NCBI RefSeq assembly: GCF_004769235.1
Contig: NZ_RQFG01000005.1
Span: 1,054,001 to 1,118,000 of the forward strand
Direction of reading: 5' to 3'
Source: Leptospira kanakyensis
GTDB lineage: Bacteria; Spirochaetota; Leptospiria; Leptospirales; Leptospiraceae
Length of the DNA: 64,000 nt
Every line of letters starts with the position of its first letter. Positions within the stretch are counted from its first letter, which is position 1. This document shows positions 9,082-17,696 of the stretch, in pieces. The notes below the pieces were generated by a model that had not been told where the DNA came from, searched no databases, and worked only from the letters and a program-made list of their open reading frames with translations. Both the position numbers and the translations under genes were made by a program.

Positions 9082-10392
9082 ATGTATTGCGATCTACACA
9101 ACCACCTTTATGGATGTTTACCCCCCGAAACCTTGTTTCGAATCGGCAAAAATAACCCCGAACCTCGATGGCACTTGTATTTGGATTCCTATGAAAAGGC
9201 TTATGGTCAAAAAATTAGACCTTCTACCTTTTTTGAAGATTATTCGGACATAAAAGATTTTTCCAAACTCTATCATTTTAGAGAAAAGGCTCCTTTTTTA
9301 CATTTCCAAGCTAAGTTCAATTTGATCATCGCACTTGTTAAGTTTGATGACAAAGAAATTACAGAAGTAACTCATGATGTAGTTCTTTCCAATAGTTTGG
9401 AAGATATCAGTTATGCAGAATATCGTTTGATGTTTGGAAAAGAAGAACCCAAAGAAAGTTTTTATAGCAAACTCATGGCTTGTTTGGAAGGTCTTTCCAA
9501 AGGAGAAACTTCCGCTAAAAAAGAAGGCAAAACCATCCAAACAAAACTAGTTATGTCCTTACATAGAGATATCAATTATGAAAGGCATTATGATTGGATG
9601 AAAAATTGGATGGAAAAAGATTCAGTCATTCGCAATGGACTTGTGGGAATCGATTTTTGTCATATCGAAGAAGGTCATCCACCAAAGGAAAAAAAATCTT
9701 TTTTCCAATCCGTATTAAAAGATAACAAAGCAGAACCAAATACGGCTCTTTCCATTCTTTATCATGTAGGAGAAAGTTTCCGTGATAAAACACCTTCCTC
9801 TGCCGTACGTTGGGTTTTAGAATCAGCAGAAAACGGGGCACATAGACTGGGTCATGCATTGGCTCTTGGGATTGACTCTGATTATTTTTTGGGTGATGAA
9901 AGAACAGAACTAGTATCTGAGGCAAAAGACCAAATCGAATGTGAGTTGGAATCTTATGAAGAGATCACAAGTTTTGGTTCATATTATCCCAAAGAAGAAT
10001 TGGAACTCAAACGAAAGGATTTAAAAACTAAACCCGATTCCGAACTTTTAAAAATTCAGTTTGATGGAACTCAGTCCCAATACCTCCATACCTTCCAAAA
10101 CTATGTTATGTCAAAAATATCACAAACAGAGGCTGTTGTTGAATGTTGTCCATCTTCCAATTTATACATTGGAATGTTAGAATCACATATTGATCATCCC
10201 ATCACAAGGTTTTTGCAAAACGATATCAAACTCACCATTGGATCTGATGATCCAGGTCTATTTGGAACCACTATGTCGGAAGAGTATGGGCACGCTCATA
10301 CTGCCGGTGTTTCCGAAAAAGATTTGGAGTCCATTCGGGAAAAGTCATTTTCTTACAGATCCACCAAACTTTCTGGACGTGAATTGGATTGA
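9082..10392 (+). CDS. Adenosine deaminase-like metallo-amidohydrolase
   Basis: All active-site elements of the adenosine deaminase/AMP deaminase family are readable: the zinc ligands in DLHNHLYG (H6, H8), YHVGES with the proton-shuttle Glu (about residue 228), HRLGHAL (about 253), and the paired Asp in TIGSDDPGLFGTT (about 387). At 436 residues it is longer than classical Add (about 330-350), with a divergent N-terminal third. The substrate may therefore be a different aminopurine or nucleoside. It has no signal peptide, so it is cytoplasmic. Confidence 0.85.
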   Translation: MYCDLHNHLYGCLPPETLFRIGKNNPEPRWHLYLDSYEKAYGQKIRPSTFFEDYSDIKDFSKLYHFREKAPFLHFQAKFNLIIALVKFDDKEITEVTHDVVLSNSLEDISYAEYRLMFGKEEPKESFYSKLMACLEGLSKGETSAKKEGKTIQTKLVMSLHRDINYERHYDWMKNWMEKDSVIRNGLVGIDFCHIEEGHPPKEKKSFFQSVLKDNKAEPNTALSILYHVGESFRDKTPSSAVRWVLESAENGAHRLGHALALGIDSDYFLGDERTELVSEAKDQIECELESYEEITSFGSYYPKEELELKRKDLKTKPDSELLKIQFDGTQSQYLHTFQNYVMSKISQTEAVVECCPSSNLYIGMLESHIDHPITRFLQNDIKLTIGSDDPGLFGTTMSEEYGHAHTAGVSEKDLESIREKSFSYRSTKLSGRELD

Positions 10393-10422
10393 CCCTGATA
10401 CAGATTGGGTAAACTGGAATGT

Positions 10423-11109
10423 ATGCGGATTTTTTCCCAAATTTTTGTGCCAATGATTGTTTTCTCTTTGGCGGTGGGCCCACTCCTTGGGCAAACCAAA
10501 GAAGGATATTATGACACAAATAATTATGACTTAAGAAATCTTCCCAAGTCTGATCCGGAATCCAATGTTTTACAGGATGTGACCCTTCCGCCGAAGTTTG
10601 ACACTCCCGTTTTATCCACACCCAAAAATGCAAAAACGCAATACAGTGGGATTGATTCCATTCCTGGTGCTGGTGCCTTAATGAATTCCAGAACAACATC
10701 CAATTCCAGTCAAAATGCAAACAATCCTTATAGTATGACAGGCGCACAAAATTCACCAATTAACCCCCTTACAGGTGAAATCAACGAACAAGCACTTCAG
10801 AACCAACTCCAAAAAAGTAGAACCAAACAAGAGTTAAAGAAAAAACAAAAAGAAGAATTTGACGAAGATGCTGTTTATGAAGAAACAAAATTTCGCCGGG
10901 CTTATATCATTTTCTTTTTAACTTTACCATTTGCGTTAGGTGCTTCTACAGCAATTGCTTCAGCATTGGCAATTGAAAAAACAATTGCAGGAAGTATCAT
11001 CATGATTGGTGGAACCACCGGTCTTTCCGGGGCAAATGTTTATGCCGATAGGCAAAGATTAGAAGAACACCGAGAAAAGAAAAAACAACTGGCTGAAGTT
11101 TACCCTTGA
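10423..11109 (+). CDS. Hypothetical exported/membrane protein upstream of Ktr genes
   Basis: This is an unrecognised protein of 228 residues. It has a hydrophobic leader (MRIFSQIFVPMIVFSLAVG), a low-complexity Pro/Asn/Ser-rich middle, a charged stretch around residue 135, then one or two transmembrane segments (AYIIFFLTLPFALGAS and a Gly-rich helix) and a charged tail. The ATG at 10423 is preferred over a TTG at 10405 because it starts the leader. Its TGA overlaps the TTG start of the ktrB-type gene by 4 bp, so it is co-translated with the potassium transporter. Confidence 0.75.
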   Translation: MRIFSQIFVPMIVFSLAVGPLLGQTKEGYYDTNNYDLRNLPKSDPESNVLQDVTLPPKFDTPVLSTPKNAKTQYSGIDSIPGAGALMNSRTTSNSSQNANNPYSMTGAQNSPINPLTGEINEQALQNQLQKSRTKQELKKKQKEEFDEDAVYEETKFRRAYIIFFLTLPFALGASTAIASALAIEKTIAGSIIMIGGTTGLSGANVYADRQRLEEHREKKKQLAEVYP

Positions 11110-12923
11110 AGTTCAAACGACTCCTTGTTTTTTTAAAAAGATTTTACCTTTATTTACAAGTCCAAAGATTCGAAATTCGAAAGTTCTATATAGACCACTT
11201 CCGTTGGATAGGAAGAACCATATATATCCTATTTGGATTTTTATCGGTTACTATTTTGATTTTAGATTTTGGATTCTATTATCCTGAAGATTGGAAACCT
11301 TACGTCACTTTTTCCATTCGAACACTTGTATCATTTTTTATTTTTTACGAATCCATCCATTTAATTTTCACAAACAAACGATGGAGAGAATATGTTTCTC
11401 TTCATAAAATAGAACTAATCATCTTGCTTATGTTAGGATTGGAATTTATTTATGAAAAAGATATAGTTTCCATTTTAAAGTCATACCATATTTCGGGAGA
11501 TGACACCACTATCATCTTTTTATCTGCCAATCAGATTCTGTTTTTATTTTCTAACTTGGCTCATTTCTTTCGACTTTCCAGAAAAAATGATTCTAAAAAA
11601 TTAAATCCTTCCATTGTATTTGTTTCTTCTTTTGCTTTTATCATTTTTCTTGGAGTTTGTTTTTTACATTTTCCGAAGTCAACCAATGGCCAGGTCAAAT
11701 CCATTGATTTAGTTTTCACAACCATCAGTGCAACCTGTGTCACAGGACTTTCCACCGTTGACATTGGCAGCCAATTCACACTCACAGGACAACTAATTGT
11801 TTTACTCCTCATCCAAGTGGGTGGGCTCGGTCTTATGACCTTAACTAGTTTTTTTTCCATCTTCCTTGCCGGAAAAGTTTCTGTCAGTGATACAATGATG
11901 ATCAAAGACCTTCTTTCCGAAGAAACGATGGGTCGTGCCAAAGAAATTTTAAAACAAATCACAATCCAAACCCTTGTCATTGAATCGGTTGGGGCGATTC
12001 TATTATTTTATAGTTTTCCAGAGAACTTCCCAATTGCTCTCTCAGAAAAAATTTATTATTCAATTTTTCACTCCATATCTGCATTTTGTAATGCTGGTTT
12101 TAGTTTGTTACCAAGTGGACTGGCCACAGAAGCCTTCAAACATTCAGAAGGATTTTTATCTGTGATTATGTTTTTGATTGTTCTCGGAGGACTTGGTTTT
12201 CCTGTTTTATTCCAAATCCGAACAAAACTTTCCAATCCTTTTGATTATAAGTTTCGATGGTCTGTTACATCCAAACTAGTATTTTGGACAACCGGCTGTC
12301 TTTTGTTATTCGGTTGGGTTTCTTATTATTTTTTAGAGTTAAATTATACTTTAAGAGGGCTCACTACTTCAGAACAAATCTTTCATTCTTTGTTTTATTC
12401 TGTTACCACAAGGACGGCTGGATTTAATACATTAGAGTTAAGCCAAATGGGATTTCCTATTACATTCATTTCGTTTTTTTTGATGTGGGTGGGAGCTTCA
12501 CCGGTATCCACAGGAGGTGGAATCAAAACCACAACCTTTGCCATCTCTCTTTTAAATATTACCAACGAAATTCGAGGAAAAGAAAGAATGGAAATAGGCC
12601 ACCGAACCATTGCCAATTCATCTATTGCTAGAGCCAGTGCTACCATTGTACTTTCTTTATTTGTGATTTTTCTTGCCATCCTTGGTTTGTTAATCACTGA
12701 AAATGCGAATTTTATCGATTTATGTTACGAAGTGGTCTCCGCCTTTGGAACGGTAGGTCTTACTCGTAGCCTCACCCCTCATTTGACAGATTCTGGTAAA
12801 ATCATCATTTGTACTGTGATGTTTGTGGGAAGAGTGGGAATTTTGACTCTACTTGTGGCAGTTTCTAAAAAAGTAGATCGTACCTCGTATGAGTATCCAA
12901 AAGAGTATGTAGTTGTAGGTTGA
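11106..12923 (+). CDS. TrkH/KtrB family potassium uptake channel
   Basis: This is a 605-residue membrane protein of the TrkH/KtrB superfamily. Four pore-loop filters each carry the conserved Gly: ATCVTGLST, AFCNAGFSL, TRTAGFNT and AFGTVGLTR. About 190 N-terminal residues add extra transmembrane helices not present in minimal KtrB. The TTG start is supported by the 4-bp TTGA overlap with the preceding gene. It imports K+, probably Na+-coupled, with the adjacent KtrA-type RCK subunit as cytoplasmic gate. Confidence 0.93.
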   Translation: MKFKRLLVFLKRFYLYLQVQRFEIRKFYIDHFRWIGRTIYILFGFLSVTILILDFGFYYPEDWKPYVTFSIRTLVSFFIFYESIHLIFTNKRWREYVSLHKIELIILLMLGLEFIYEKDIVSILKSYHISGDDTTIIFLSANQILFLFSNLAHFFRLSRKNDSKKLNPSIVFVSSFAFIIFLGVCFLHFPKSTNGQVKSIDLVFTTISATCVTGLSTVDIGSQFTLTGQLIVLLLIQVGGLGLMTLTSFFSIFLAGKVSVSDTMMIKDLLSEETMGRAKEILKQITIQTLVIESVGAILLFYSFPENFPIALSEKIYYSIFHSISAFCNAGFSLLPSGLATEAFKHSEGFLSVIMFLIVLGGLGFPVLFQIRTKLSNPFDYKFRWSVTSKLVFWTTGCLLLFGWVSYYFLELNYTLRGLTTSEQIFHSLFYSVTTRTAGFNTLELSQMGFPITFISFFLMWVGASPVSTGGGIKTTTFAISLLNITNEIRGKERMEIGHRTIANSSIARASATIVLSLFVIFLAILGLLITENANFIDLCYEVVSAFGTVGLTRSLTPHLTDSGKIIICTVMFVGRVGILTLLVAVSKKVDRTSYEYPKEYVVVG

Positions 12924-12930
12924 ATTTGGT

Positions 12931-13626
12931 ATGCAAAGAAAAAAAATAGCAGTCATTGGGATTGGAAGTTTTGGAAAGTTATTTGTTCGTTATCTTTTTG
13001 ATGATGGCCATGAAGTCATTGCGATTGATAAGGATCCATTAATCATTGAATCAATCAAAGATTTTGTAACCGTAGCTGTTACTTTGGATGCCACCGATGA
13101 ACATGCATTACGATCACAAGGAATCACCGATGTAGATTATGCAGTCATTGCTCTTGCTGATGATTTTGAAACTTCCATCATCTGTGCCGATAGTTTAAAA
13201 AAATGTGGTGTGAAAAATATCTACGCTCGTTACCAAACAGAATTACAAATGAAAGTTTTGGAACTTCTTGGAATCAAAGATCTTTTTAATCCAGAAGAAA
13301 AGGCCGCGAGAAGTATGGCAGAAACATTATCCTTTTCAGGAATGCGTTCTAGTTTTTTACTTTCTGATGAATACAGTGTGGTGGAAGTCACAGTTCCCAA
13401 ACGTTATATCAACCAAACCATTGCGGAAGCAGATTTACGTCATAAATACAATATCAATGTCATCACGATCAAACGCCCCACAGTAAATAAAGAATCCAAA
13501 CGTGTCTCCGATTCCAAAACTGAAAAAATTTTAGGAATTCCACATGGAAACACAATCCTCAAAGAAGACGATATCATTGTTTTATTTGGATCTCAAACCG
13601 ATCTCGCTCGTTTTCTGGAAACGTAA
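12931..13626 (+). CDS. TrkA/KtrA family RCK regulatory subunit
   Basis: Residues 1-125 are an RCK-N Rossmann fold (IGIGSFGKLFVRYLFDDGHE, with a GxGxxG loop and the acidic DKD after strand 2). The C-terminal 90 residues (YSVVEVTVPKRYINQTIAEA ... EDDIIVLFGSQTDL) are an RCK-C/TrkA-C ligand-binding domain. It starts 7 bp after the KtrB-type gene. Such subunits form cytoplasmic octameric rings that gate the channel in response to nucleotides. Length (231) is typical of KtrA. Confidence 0.93.
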   Translation: MQRKKIAVIGIGSFGKLFVRYLFDDGHEVIAIDKDPLIIESIKDFVTVAVTLDATDEHALRSQGITDVDYAVIALADDFETSIICADSLKKCGVKNIYARYQTELQMKVLELLGIKDLFNPEEKAARSMAETLSFSGMRSSFLLSDEYSVVEVTVPKRYINQTIAEADLRHKYNINVITIKRPTVNKESKRVSDSKTEKILGIPHGNTILKEDDIIVLFGSQTDLARFLET

Positions 13627-13629
13627 ACC

Positions 13630-14406
13630 ATGGGCCCAGAAAGAATCATTTGTCTCACCGAAGAACCAACAGAGATGTTGTATCTCTTAGGGGAAGAAAA
13701 ACGAATTGTCGGAATCTCAGTTTATACAGAACGACCCGCAAAAGCTAAGGAAGAAAAAACAAAAGTTTCTGCCTTTATCAGTGGGAACTTAAAAAAAATA
13801 ACGGCTCTTGAACCAGACCTTGTCATTGGGTTTTCTGACATCCAATCCCAACTTGCCAAAGATCTCGTAGAACGAGGATTAAACGTTCTTATCTTTAACC
13901 AAAGATCCATTTCCGAAATATTATCCAATATGCAAATGCTCGGAAACCTTGTGGGCCAATCAGAAAAAGCAAAAACACTGATTGAAGAATGGAAAAATCA
14001 AATTATCCTTTGGAAAAAGGAAAACGAATCTAAAATACACAAACCCAAAGTTTTTTTCCAAGAATGGGATGAACCCATCATCACAGGCATCCAATGGGTC
14101 AGTGAAGCCATTGAACTTGCAGGCGGAATCGACACTTTTTCCCATCTAAAGGACAGAAAACTAGCGAGAGACCGTATCATCGTAGCAGATGAAGTCAGAG
14201 AGGCCAATCCAGATGTCTACGTGGGATCCTGGTGTGGGAAGGCTATGGATTGGGACTGGGTGCGAAATAAACCCGAATGGCAAAATGTAACAGCCATCCA
14301 AAAAAACAAAATTTTTGAAATGGATCCAAGTATTATATTACAACCAGGGCCTGCTTTGTTTCTAGAAGGAATCCCAAAACTAAAGGAGATCTTCTCCTCC
14401 ATCTAA
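13630..14406 (+). CDS. BtuF/TroA-like metal- or cobalamin-binding protein without signal peptide
   Basis: This is a 258-residue helical-backbone metal-receptor fold: RIICLTEEPTEMLYLLGEEK, EPDLVIGFSDIQ, and ELAGGIDTFS followed by EANPDVYVGSW. It resembles BtuF-type periplasmic binding proteins of ABC importers. However, the N-terminus MGPERIICLTEEP has no signal peptide, and no permease or ATPase gene is adjacent, so a cytosolic role is possible. It begins 3 bp after ktrA-type and is likely part of the same transcript. Confidence 0.82.
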   Translation: MGPERIICLTEEPTEMLYLLGEEKRIVGISVYTERPAKAKEEKTKVSAFISGNLKKITALEPDLVIGFSDIQSQLAKDLVERGLNVLIFNQRSISEILSNMQMLGNLVGQSEKAKTLIEEWKNQIILWKKENESKIHKPKVFFQEWDEPIITGIQWVSEAIELAGGIDTFSHLKDRKLARDRIIVADEVREANPDVYVGSWCGKAMDWDWVRNKPEWQNVTAIQKNKIFEMDPSIILQPGPALFLEGIPKLKEIFSSI

Positions 14407-14415
14407 ATCCCGACT

Positions 14416-14455
14416 TTGTCATCCACTTGTAATCTATTTGTAACAGGGATATTCT
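14416..14455 (+). promoter_or_regulatory. Pho-box-like direct repeats plus -10 before the TonB operon
   Basis: Three 7-mers repeat with an exact 11-bp period: TTGTCAT (14416), TTGTAAT (14427) and TTGTAAC (14438). A -10-like TATTCT follows at 14450-14455. Tandem 11-bp repeats close to the TGTCA-type half-site, placed where a -35 would be, are the layout of PhoB-activated promoters. Assignment to PhoB is inferred. Confidence 0.6.
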
Positions 14456-14491
14456 AGATTTGAAACATATCAATTAGATATGGAGACATTC

Positions 14492-15331
14492 ATGAAATTC
14501 TCATGTAACCAGACAAAAGCGAAAATCACTTTGTCTTTTGTGATCGCACTCATCACAATTTTTACGATTGCAGGTAGAATCGAAGCGCAATCAACACCAG
14601 CAGCACCTAGCACAGAATCGGCGCAAACAACGGAAACACCAGCGGAAACTCCCGCTCCAGTAGCAGAAGCTCCTGCACAAGCACCACAACAAGAATCTGA
14701 AATCGGACTCGTAAGTTTGTTTTTGACTGGTGGATGGTCAATGTGGCCGCTCCTACTCTCTTCCATCGTTGCATTTGGTGTGATTCTAGAAAGAATCTAC
14801 TTTTTCTTCACTGCAAAACTCGTAAGAAAAGGATACAACCAAGACTTACAAGATGCGATTGATGCATCTGGAATGAATGGGATTGAAGAATTTTTAAAAG
14901 CAAACGAAGGACAACGAATCACTGATGTATTAAAAAATGGAATGGAAGTTTCCCAAAACGATCCAGAGATTTTTGCATCTGGTATTGAAAGAGAAGCAGG
15001 TGAAGTCATGACTCTTCTCGAAAAAGGTCTTACTGTTCTTTCTGCTGTTTCTACCATTGCACCACTCGTTGGGTTCCTTGGAACTGTATCAGGTATGATC
15101 AACGCCTTTGATGCGATTGCAAACGCTGACCAAGTCAACGCTAAAGTAGTTGCTGGTGGTATCAAAGAAGCGCTTATCACAACTGCTGCTGGTCTTATCG
15201 TTGCGATTCCTGCAATGACATTCTACCAATACTTACAAGGTCGAGTTGCTTTCTTTACTTCTGAAGTAGAAGAAGCTGCGAACAAAATCTACAAAGAATA
15301 TTTAAAACTCAAAGCCGGTAAAAGAGCGTAA
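14492..15331 (+). CDS. ExbB/TolQ/MotA family proton channel
   Basis: The protein starts with a signal-like helix, then an Ala/Pro/Thr-rich periplasmic stretch (about residues 33-70), then three transmembrane helices of the MotA/TolQ/ExbB fold ([58 protein letters not shown]). The last two line the proton path. GGAG six bases upstream supports the ATG at 14492 over the ATG at 14480. It powers TonB with the two ExbD proteins that follow. The N-terminal extension is seen in a subset of ExbB proteins. Confidence 0.92.
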   Translation: MKFSCNQTKAKITLSFVIALITIFTIAGRIEAQSTPAAPSTESAQTTETPAETPAPVAEAPAQAPQQESEIGLVSLFLTGGWSMWPLLLSSIVAFGVILERIYFFFTAKLVRKGYNQDLQDAIDASGMNGIEEFLKANEGQRITDVLKNGMEVSQNDPEIFASGIEREAGEVMTLLEKGLTVLSAVSTIAPLVGFLGTVSGMINAFDAIANADQVNAKVVAGGIKEALITTAAGLIVAIPAMTFYQYLQGRVAFFTSEVEEAANKIYKEYLKLKAGKRA

Positions 15332-15351
15332 ACAACGGAAAGTAACTAACC

Positions 15352-15771
15352 ATGATTAAGTTAAAGAAAAAACAAGAACTAGAGGAAATATCGGCAGCAT
15401 CCATGTCGGATATTGCCTTTCTACTCTTGGTATTTTTTATGGTAACTGCTGTATTCTTTGTAAAGGAAGGACTCAACATTTCCCTTCCTCGCAAACAATC
15501 CGAACCTCAGCCTTTTTTACGTAAGAATGTATATGAAATTTTGGTAACACAAGATCGATACAAGATGCGTAACACAGCATTCGGAACCAAAGAATATTCT
15601 AGTTTAAAAGAATTTCGCGATGACCTAAACCAAATGGAAATCCCAGATCTTAAAAACAAACTAGCACTCATTGTTACAACCGGTGATACCAAATATGCAA
15701 AGATGTTGGATGCCTTATCCGCAGTTCAACTTCGTGGATTTGAAAAAATCTCAGTGAGAAAGAAGAAATAA
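15352..15771 (+). CDS. ExbD/TolR family protein 1
   Basis: This is a 139-residue protein with a short cytoplasmic N-terminus and one transmembrane helix. The helix contains the conserved Asp of the proton path ([21 protein letters not shown], Asp near residue 20). A periplasmic domain follows. It lies 20 bp after exbB and 1 bp before a second exbD. With ExbB it converts the proton gradient into movement of TonB. Confidence 0.92.
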   Translation: MIKLKKKQELEEISAASMSDIAFLLLVFFMVTAVFFVKEGLNISLPRKQSEPQPFLRKNVYEILVTQDRYKMRNTAFGTKEYSSLKEFRDDLNQMEIPDLKNKLALIVTTGDTKYAKMLDALSAVQLRGFEKISVRKKK

Positions 15772-15772
15772 T

Positions 15773-16195
15773 ATGTTACGAAGAAAGAGAGTCGCACCTT
15801 CAGTTCCCGTAAGTTCGATGGCAGACATTGCCTTCTTACTCCTCGTGTTCTTTATGGTAACCTCCGTATTGGATTCGGATCCAGACCTTCCCATCAATCT
15901 ACCAGATGTTCCTGGTGGAGAACAGTTAAACAAAAAGATAGCCAATCTCTATCTGACTGCTGATGACAAAAGAACTGTCTATTTTAATTCGATCAAGATG
16001 GAACTCAACGAAGCCATGAGTGAGATCCGTGCAAAACTTTCTACCACTCCTGATTTGAAAGTTTTGATTCATGCAGATCAAGATCTTACTTATGAAGAGT
16101 TGGACAATGTATTCGAAACTCTCCGAGAGATAGGAGCCTTAAAGGTTTCCCTCGTTACCAAGACCACTCAAGGTGGCGGGTTAAAAGGAAAGTAA
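15773..16195 (+). CDS. ExbD/TolR family protein 2
   Basis: This is a second ExbD paralogue of 140 residues with the same membrane helix and conserved Asp ([20 protein letters not shown]). The periplasmic domain is divergent, ending [15 protein letters not shown]. Duplicate exbD genes in one operon are common in non-proteobacterial TonB systems and imply a hetero-oligomeric stator. It is separated by one base from both neighbours. Confidence 0.92.
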   Translation: MLRRKRVAPSVPVSSMADIAFLLLVFFMVTSVLDSDPDLPINLPDVPGGEQLNKKIANLYLTADDKRTVYFNSIKMELNEAMSEIRAKLSTTPDLKVLIHADQDLTYEELDNVFETLREIGALKVSLVTKTTQGGGLKGK

Positions 16196-16196
16196 A

Positions 16197-16793
16197 GTGA
16201 ACGGAACAGTTGTTACACAGAAAAGATCCAAACGAGAAAGAATTCATCGGTTCATCGATAGATACCGAATCGAAACCGGTCTTGCCATTTCTGCTTTTCT
16301 CCAAGCTATCATCATTCTCTTTTGGTTCACACCTCATTTGGACACCGATAGTTTGGATGACCTTGTGGAAGAAGTAGCTTTTATCGACAATGTTCAAATC
16401 CAAGAACCATCCGTGGATACAAAACCAACAGATGGAGATTTTGATCTTACTGATAAAGAAAAAGAAGAGAAAAAAGAAGACCCACGTGTTGCGGGAGCTT
16501 CTGATCCAATCATCTCTGGAGCAACTTCTCCCATCGACTTATCACCTAACATTCGACCAGAATATACTTCTGATGCAAAAGCTCTTGGACTTACAGGAAC
16601 CATGACATTAGAAGTTGTGATAGCAAATACAGGCGAAGTGTTACGAGTCAGATCCGTTGGTAAGCAGTTAGGTGGTGGACTCGAAGAAGAAGCCGTCAAA
16701 GTTTATCGCAAAAAACGTTTTTCCCCTTCCATTTTAGAAGGAAAACCGATCACAGTTAAAGTGCTCGTTCCCATTCGATTTACTTTGAACTAA
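16197..16793 (+). CDS. TonB energy transducer
   Basis: This is a 198-residue protein with a cytoplasmic basic N-terminus, one transmembrane helix (TGLAISAFLQAIIILFWF), an acidic/Lys-rich spacer (KEKEEKKEDP) instead of the usual Pro-rich one, and a C-terminal TonB domain (GLTGTMTLEVVIANTGEVL ... YRKKRFSPSILEGKP). GTG start one base after the second exbD stop. It links ExbBD to outer-membrane receptors. No TonB-dependent receptor gene is adjacent. Confidence 0.9.
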   Translation: MNGTVVTQKRSKRERIHRFIDRYRIETGLAISAFLQAIIILFWFTPHLDTDSLDDLVEEVAFIDNVQIQEPSVDTKPTDGDFDLTDKEKEEKKEDPRVAGASDPIISGATSPIDLSPNIRPEYTSDAKALGLTGTMTLEVVIANTGEVLRVRSVGKQLGGGLEEEAVKVYRKKRFSPSILEGKPITVKVLVPIRFTLN

Positions 16794-16796
16794 TCA

Positions 16797-16886
16797 TTGG
16801 GGCGAATCCACCACCTTGCGGTGGTGGACCGGGCTCTCCGCTGCAATCTGCAGAGCAGGATTTCCGCTACGATCCCTTTCGCTGGA
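16797..16886 (+). repeat. Dispersed palindromic repeat, family A copy 1
   Basis: This 90-bp element begins 3 bp after the tonB stop. It carries a perfect 9-bp stem TCCACCACC / GGTGGTGGA with loop TTGC (16807-16828), then the segment GACCGGGCTCT and later GATCCCTTTCGCTGGA. A second copy lies in inverted orientation at 58981-59079. It may also end the tonB transcript. Confidence 0.8.
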
Positions 16887-16939
16887 AGAAATCACGTGAC
16901 AAATCAATCAGTATCGTATAACGAAAAGATTTGTATATC

Positions 16940-17335
16940 CTATTGATTTGATTTAGATGAATGTTTTAACCACTTGGCTAACTCATCTTCTTTTATGGAA
17001 CCATCTGCTACCTTTAACATAACATTCACAACATCTTCCTCTGATGTATCTATAATGAAACCGTTAGAAGCTAAAAATACATACATCAACAAAAACGAAG
17101 TTCTCTTGTTTCCATCCATAAATGGATGATTTTTTGCGACACCGATTCCAAGAGAAGCCGTGAGTTCAAAAATAGTAGACTCAGGTTTGTAATGCCATTG
17201 ATTCTTTGGTCGGTCCAGCGCTGATTCAAGTAAACCGATATCTCGAATTCCCAAAGAACCTCCGTGTTGTTTGATTTGATCTAAATGAATAGCCTCAGCA
17301 ATTTTTCTATTTAGCCACTTAGGTTCCCGTTTCAT
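16940..17335 (-). CDS. Doc-type Fic-fold toxin
   Basis: This is a 131-residue death-on-curing family protein. The catalytic loop HPFMDGNKRTSFLL (His at about residue 70) matches the Doc variant HxFxD(A/G)NKR rather than the AMPylating Fic motif ending GR. Known Doc toxins phosphorylate EF-Tu and stop translation. The ATG overlaps the antitoxin TGA by 4 bp (ATGA), so the two are coupled. Length is typical of Doc. Confidence 0.9.
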   Translation of the reverse strand: MKREPKWLNRKIAEAIHLDQIKQHGGSLGIRDIGLLESALDRPKNQWHYKPESTIFELTASLGIGVAKNHPFMDGNKRTSFLLMYVFLASNGFIIDTSEEDVVNVMLKVADGSIKEDELAKWLKHSSKSNQ

Positions 17336-17571
17336 TTCGCTAATTCTTTAAGCGCATTTCGGTATTTCTTAGAAGCATCCTGGTAAAATTCCATGGCTGA
17401 TTCGAAATCAGGATCATAGGGAGACAAAAGAATTCCGTTTTCAGTTTCCACAAGAAAGACAGTGTCTCCTTCATGAAAATTATATTTTTCTAAAAGTGCT
17501 TTTGGGATCGTAGCCCCCGATGAATTACCAATCGCACGAATCGTAGTTTTTTTGACTGCAGAACTTTCCAT
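17332..17571 (-). CDS. AbrB/MazE-type swapped-hairpin antitoxin
   Basis: This is a 79-residue protein from the ATG at 17571; an ATG at 17595 would add eight residues. KTTIRAIGNSSGATIPKALL and then EGDTVFLVETENGILL form a SpoVT/AbrB swapped-hairpin DNA-binding domain. The C-terminal 30 residues (FESAMEFYQDASKKYRNALK) form a helix that would bind the toxin. Doc is classically paired with Phd, but AbrB-type partners are known. A large palindrome covers its start region, suggesting autorepression. Confidence 0.87.
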   Translation of the reverse strand: MESSAVKKTTIRAIGNSSGATIPKALLEKYNFHEGDTVFLVETENGILLSPYDPDFESAMEFYQDASKKYRNALKELAK

Positions 17572-17600
17572 GGTTATAACATAAGTAATAACCATGGAAA
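17565..17600 (-). promoter_or_regulatory. 13-bp inverted repeat at the antitoxin start
   Basis: Arms TTTCCATGGTTAT (17565-17577) and ATAACCATGGAAA (17588-17600) are perfect inverted repeats separated by 10 bases. Each arm contains one of the two candidate antitoxin start codons. Position and symmetry fit an operator for the AbrB-type antitoxin. No ribosome site precedes either ATG. Confidence 0.6.
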
Positions 17601-17696
17601 TTCAATCGAATTTTCTAAGTTTTAAAAATTTGGATAAAATTTTAAAACAAATTCTCTCTGCAAAAATTTTCTTTTTTCAGGAGCACCGGTTCACTC

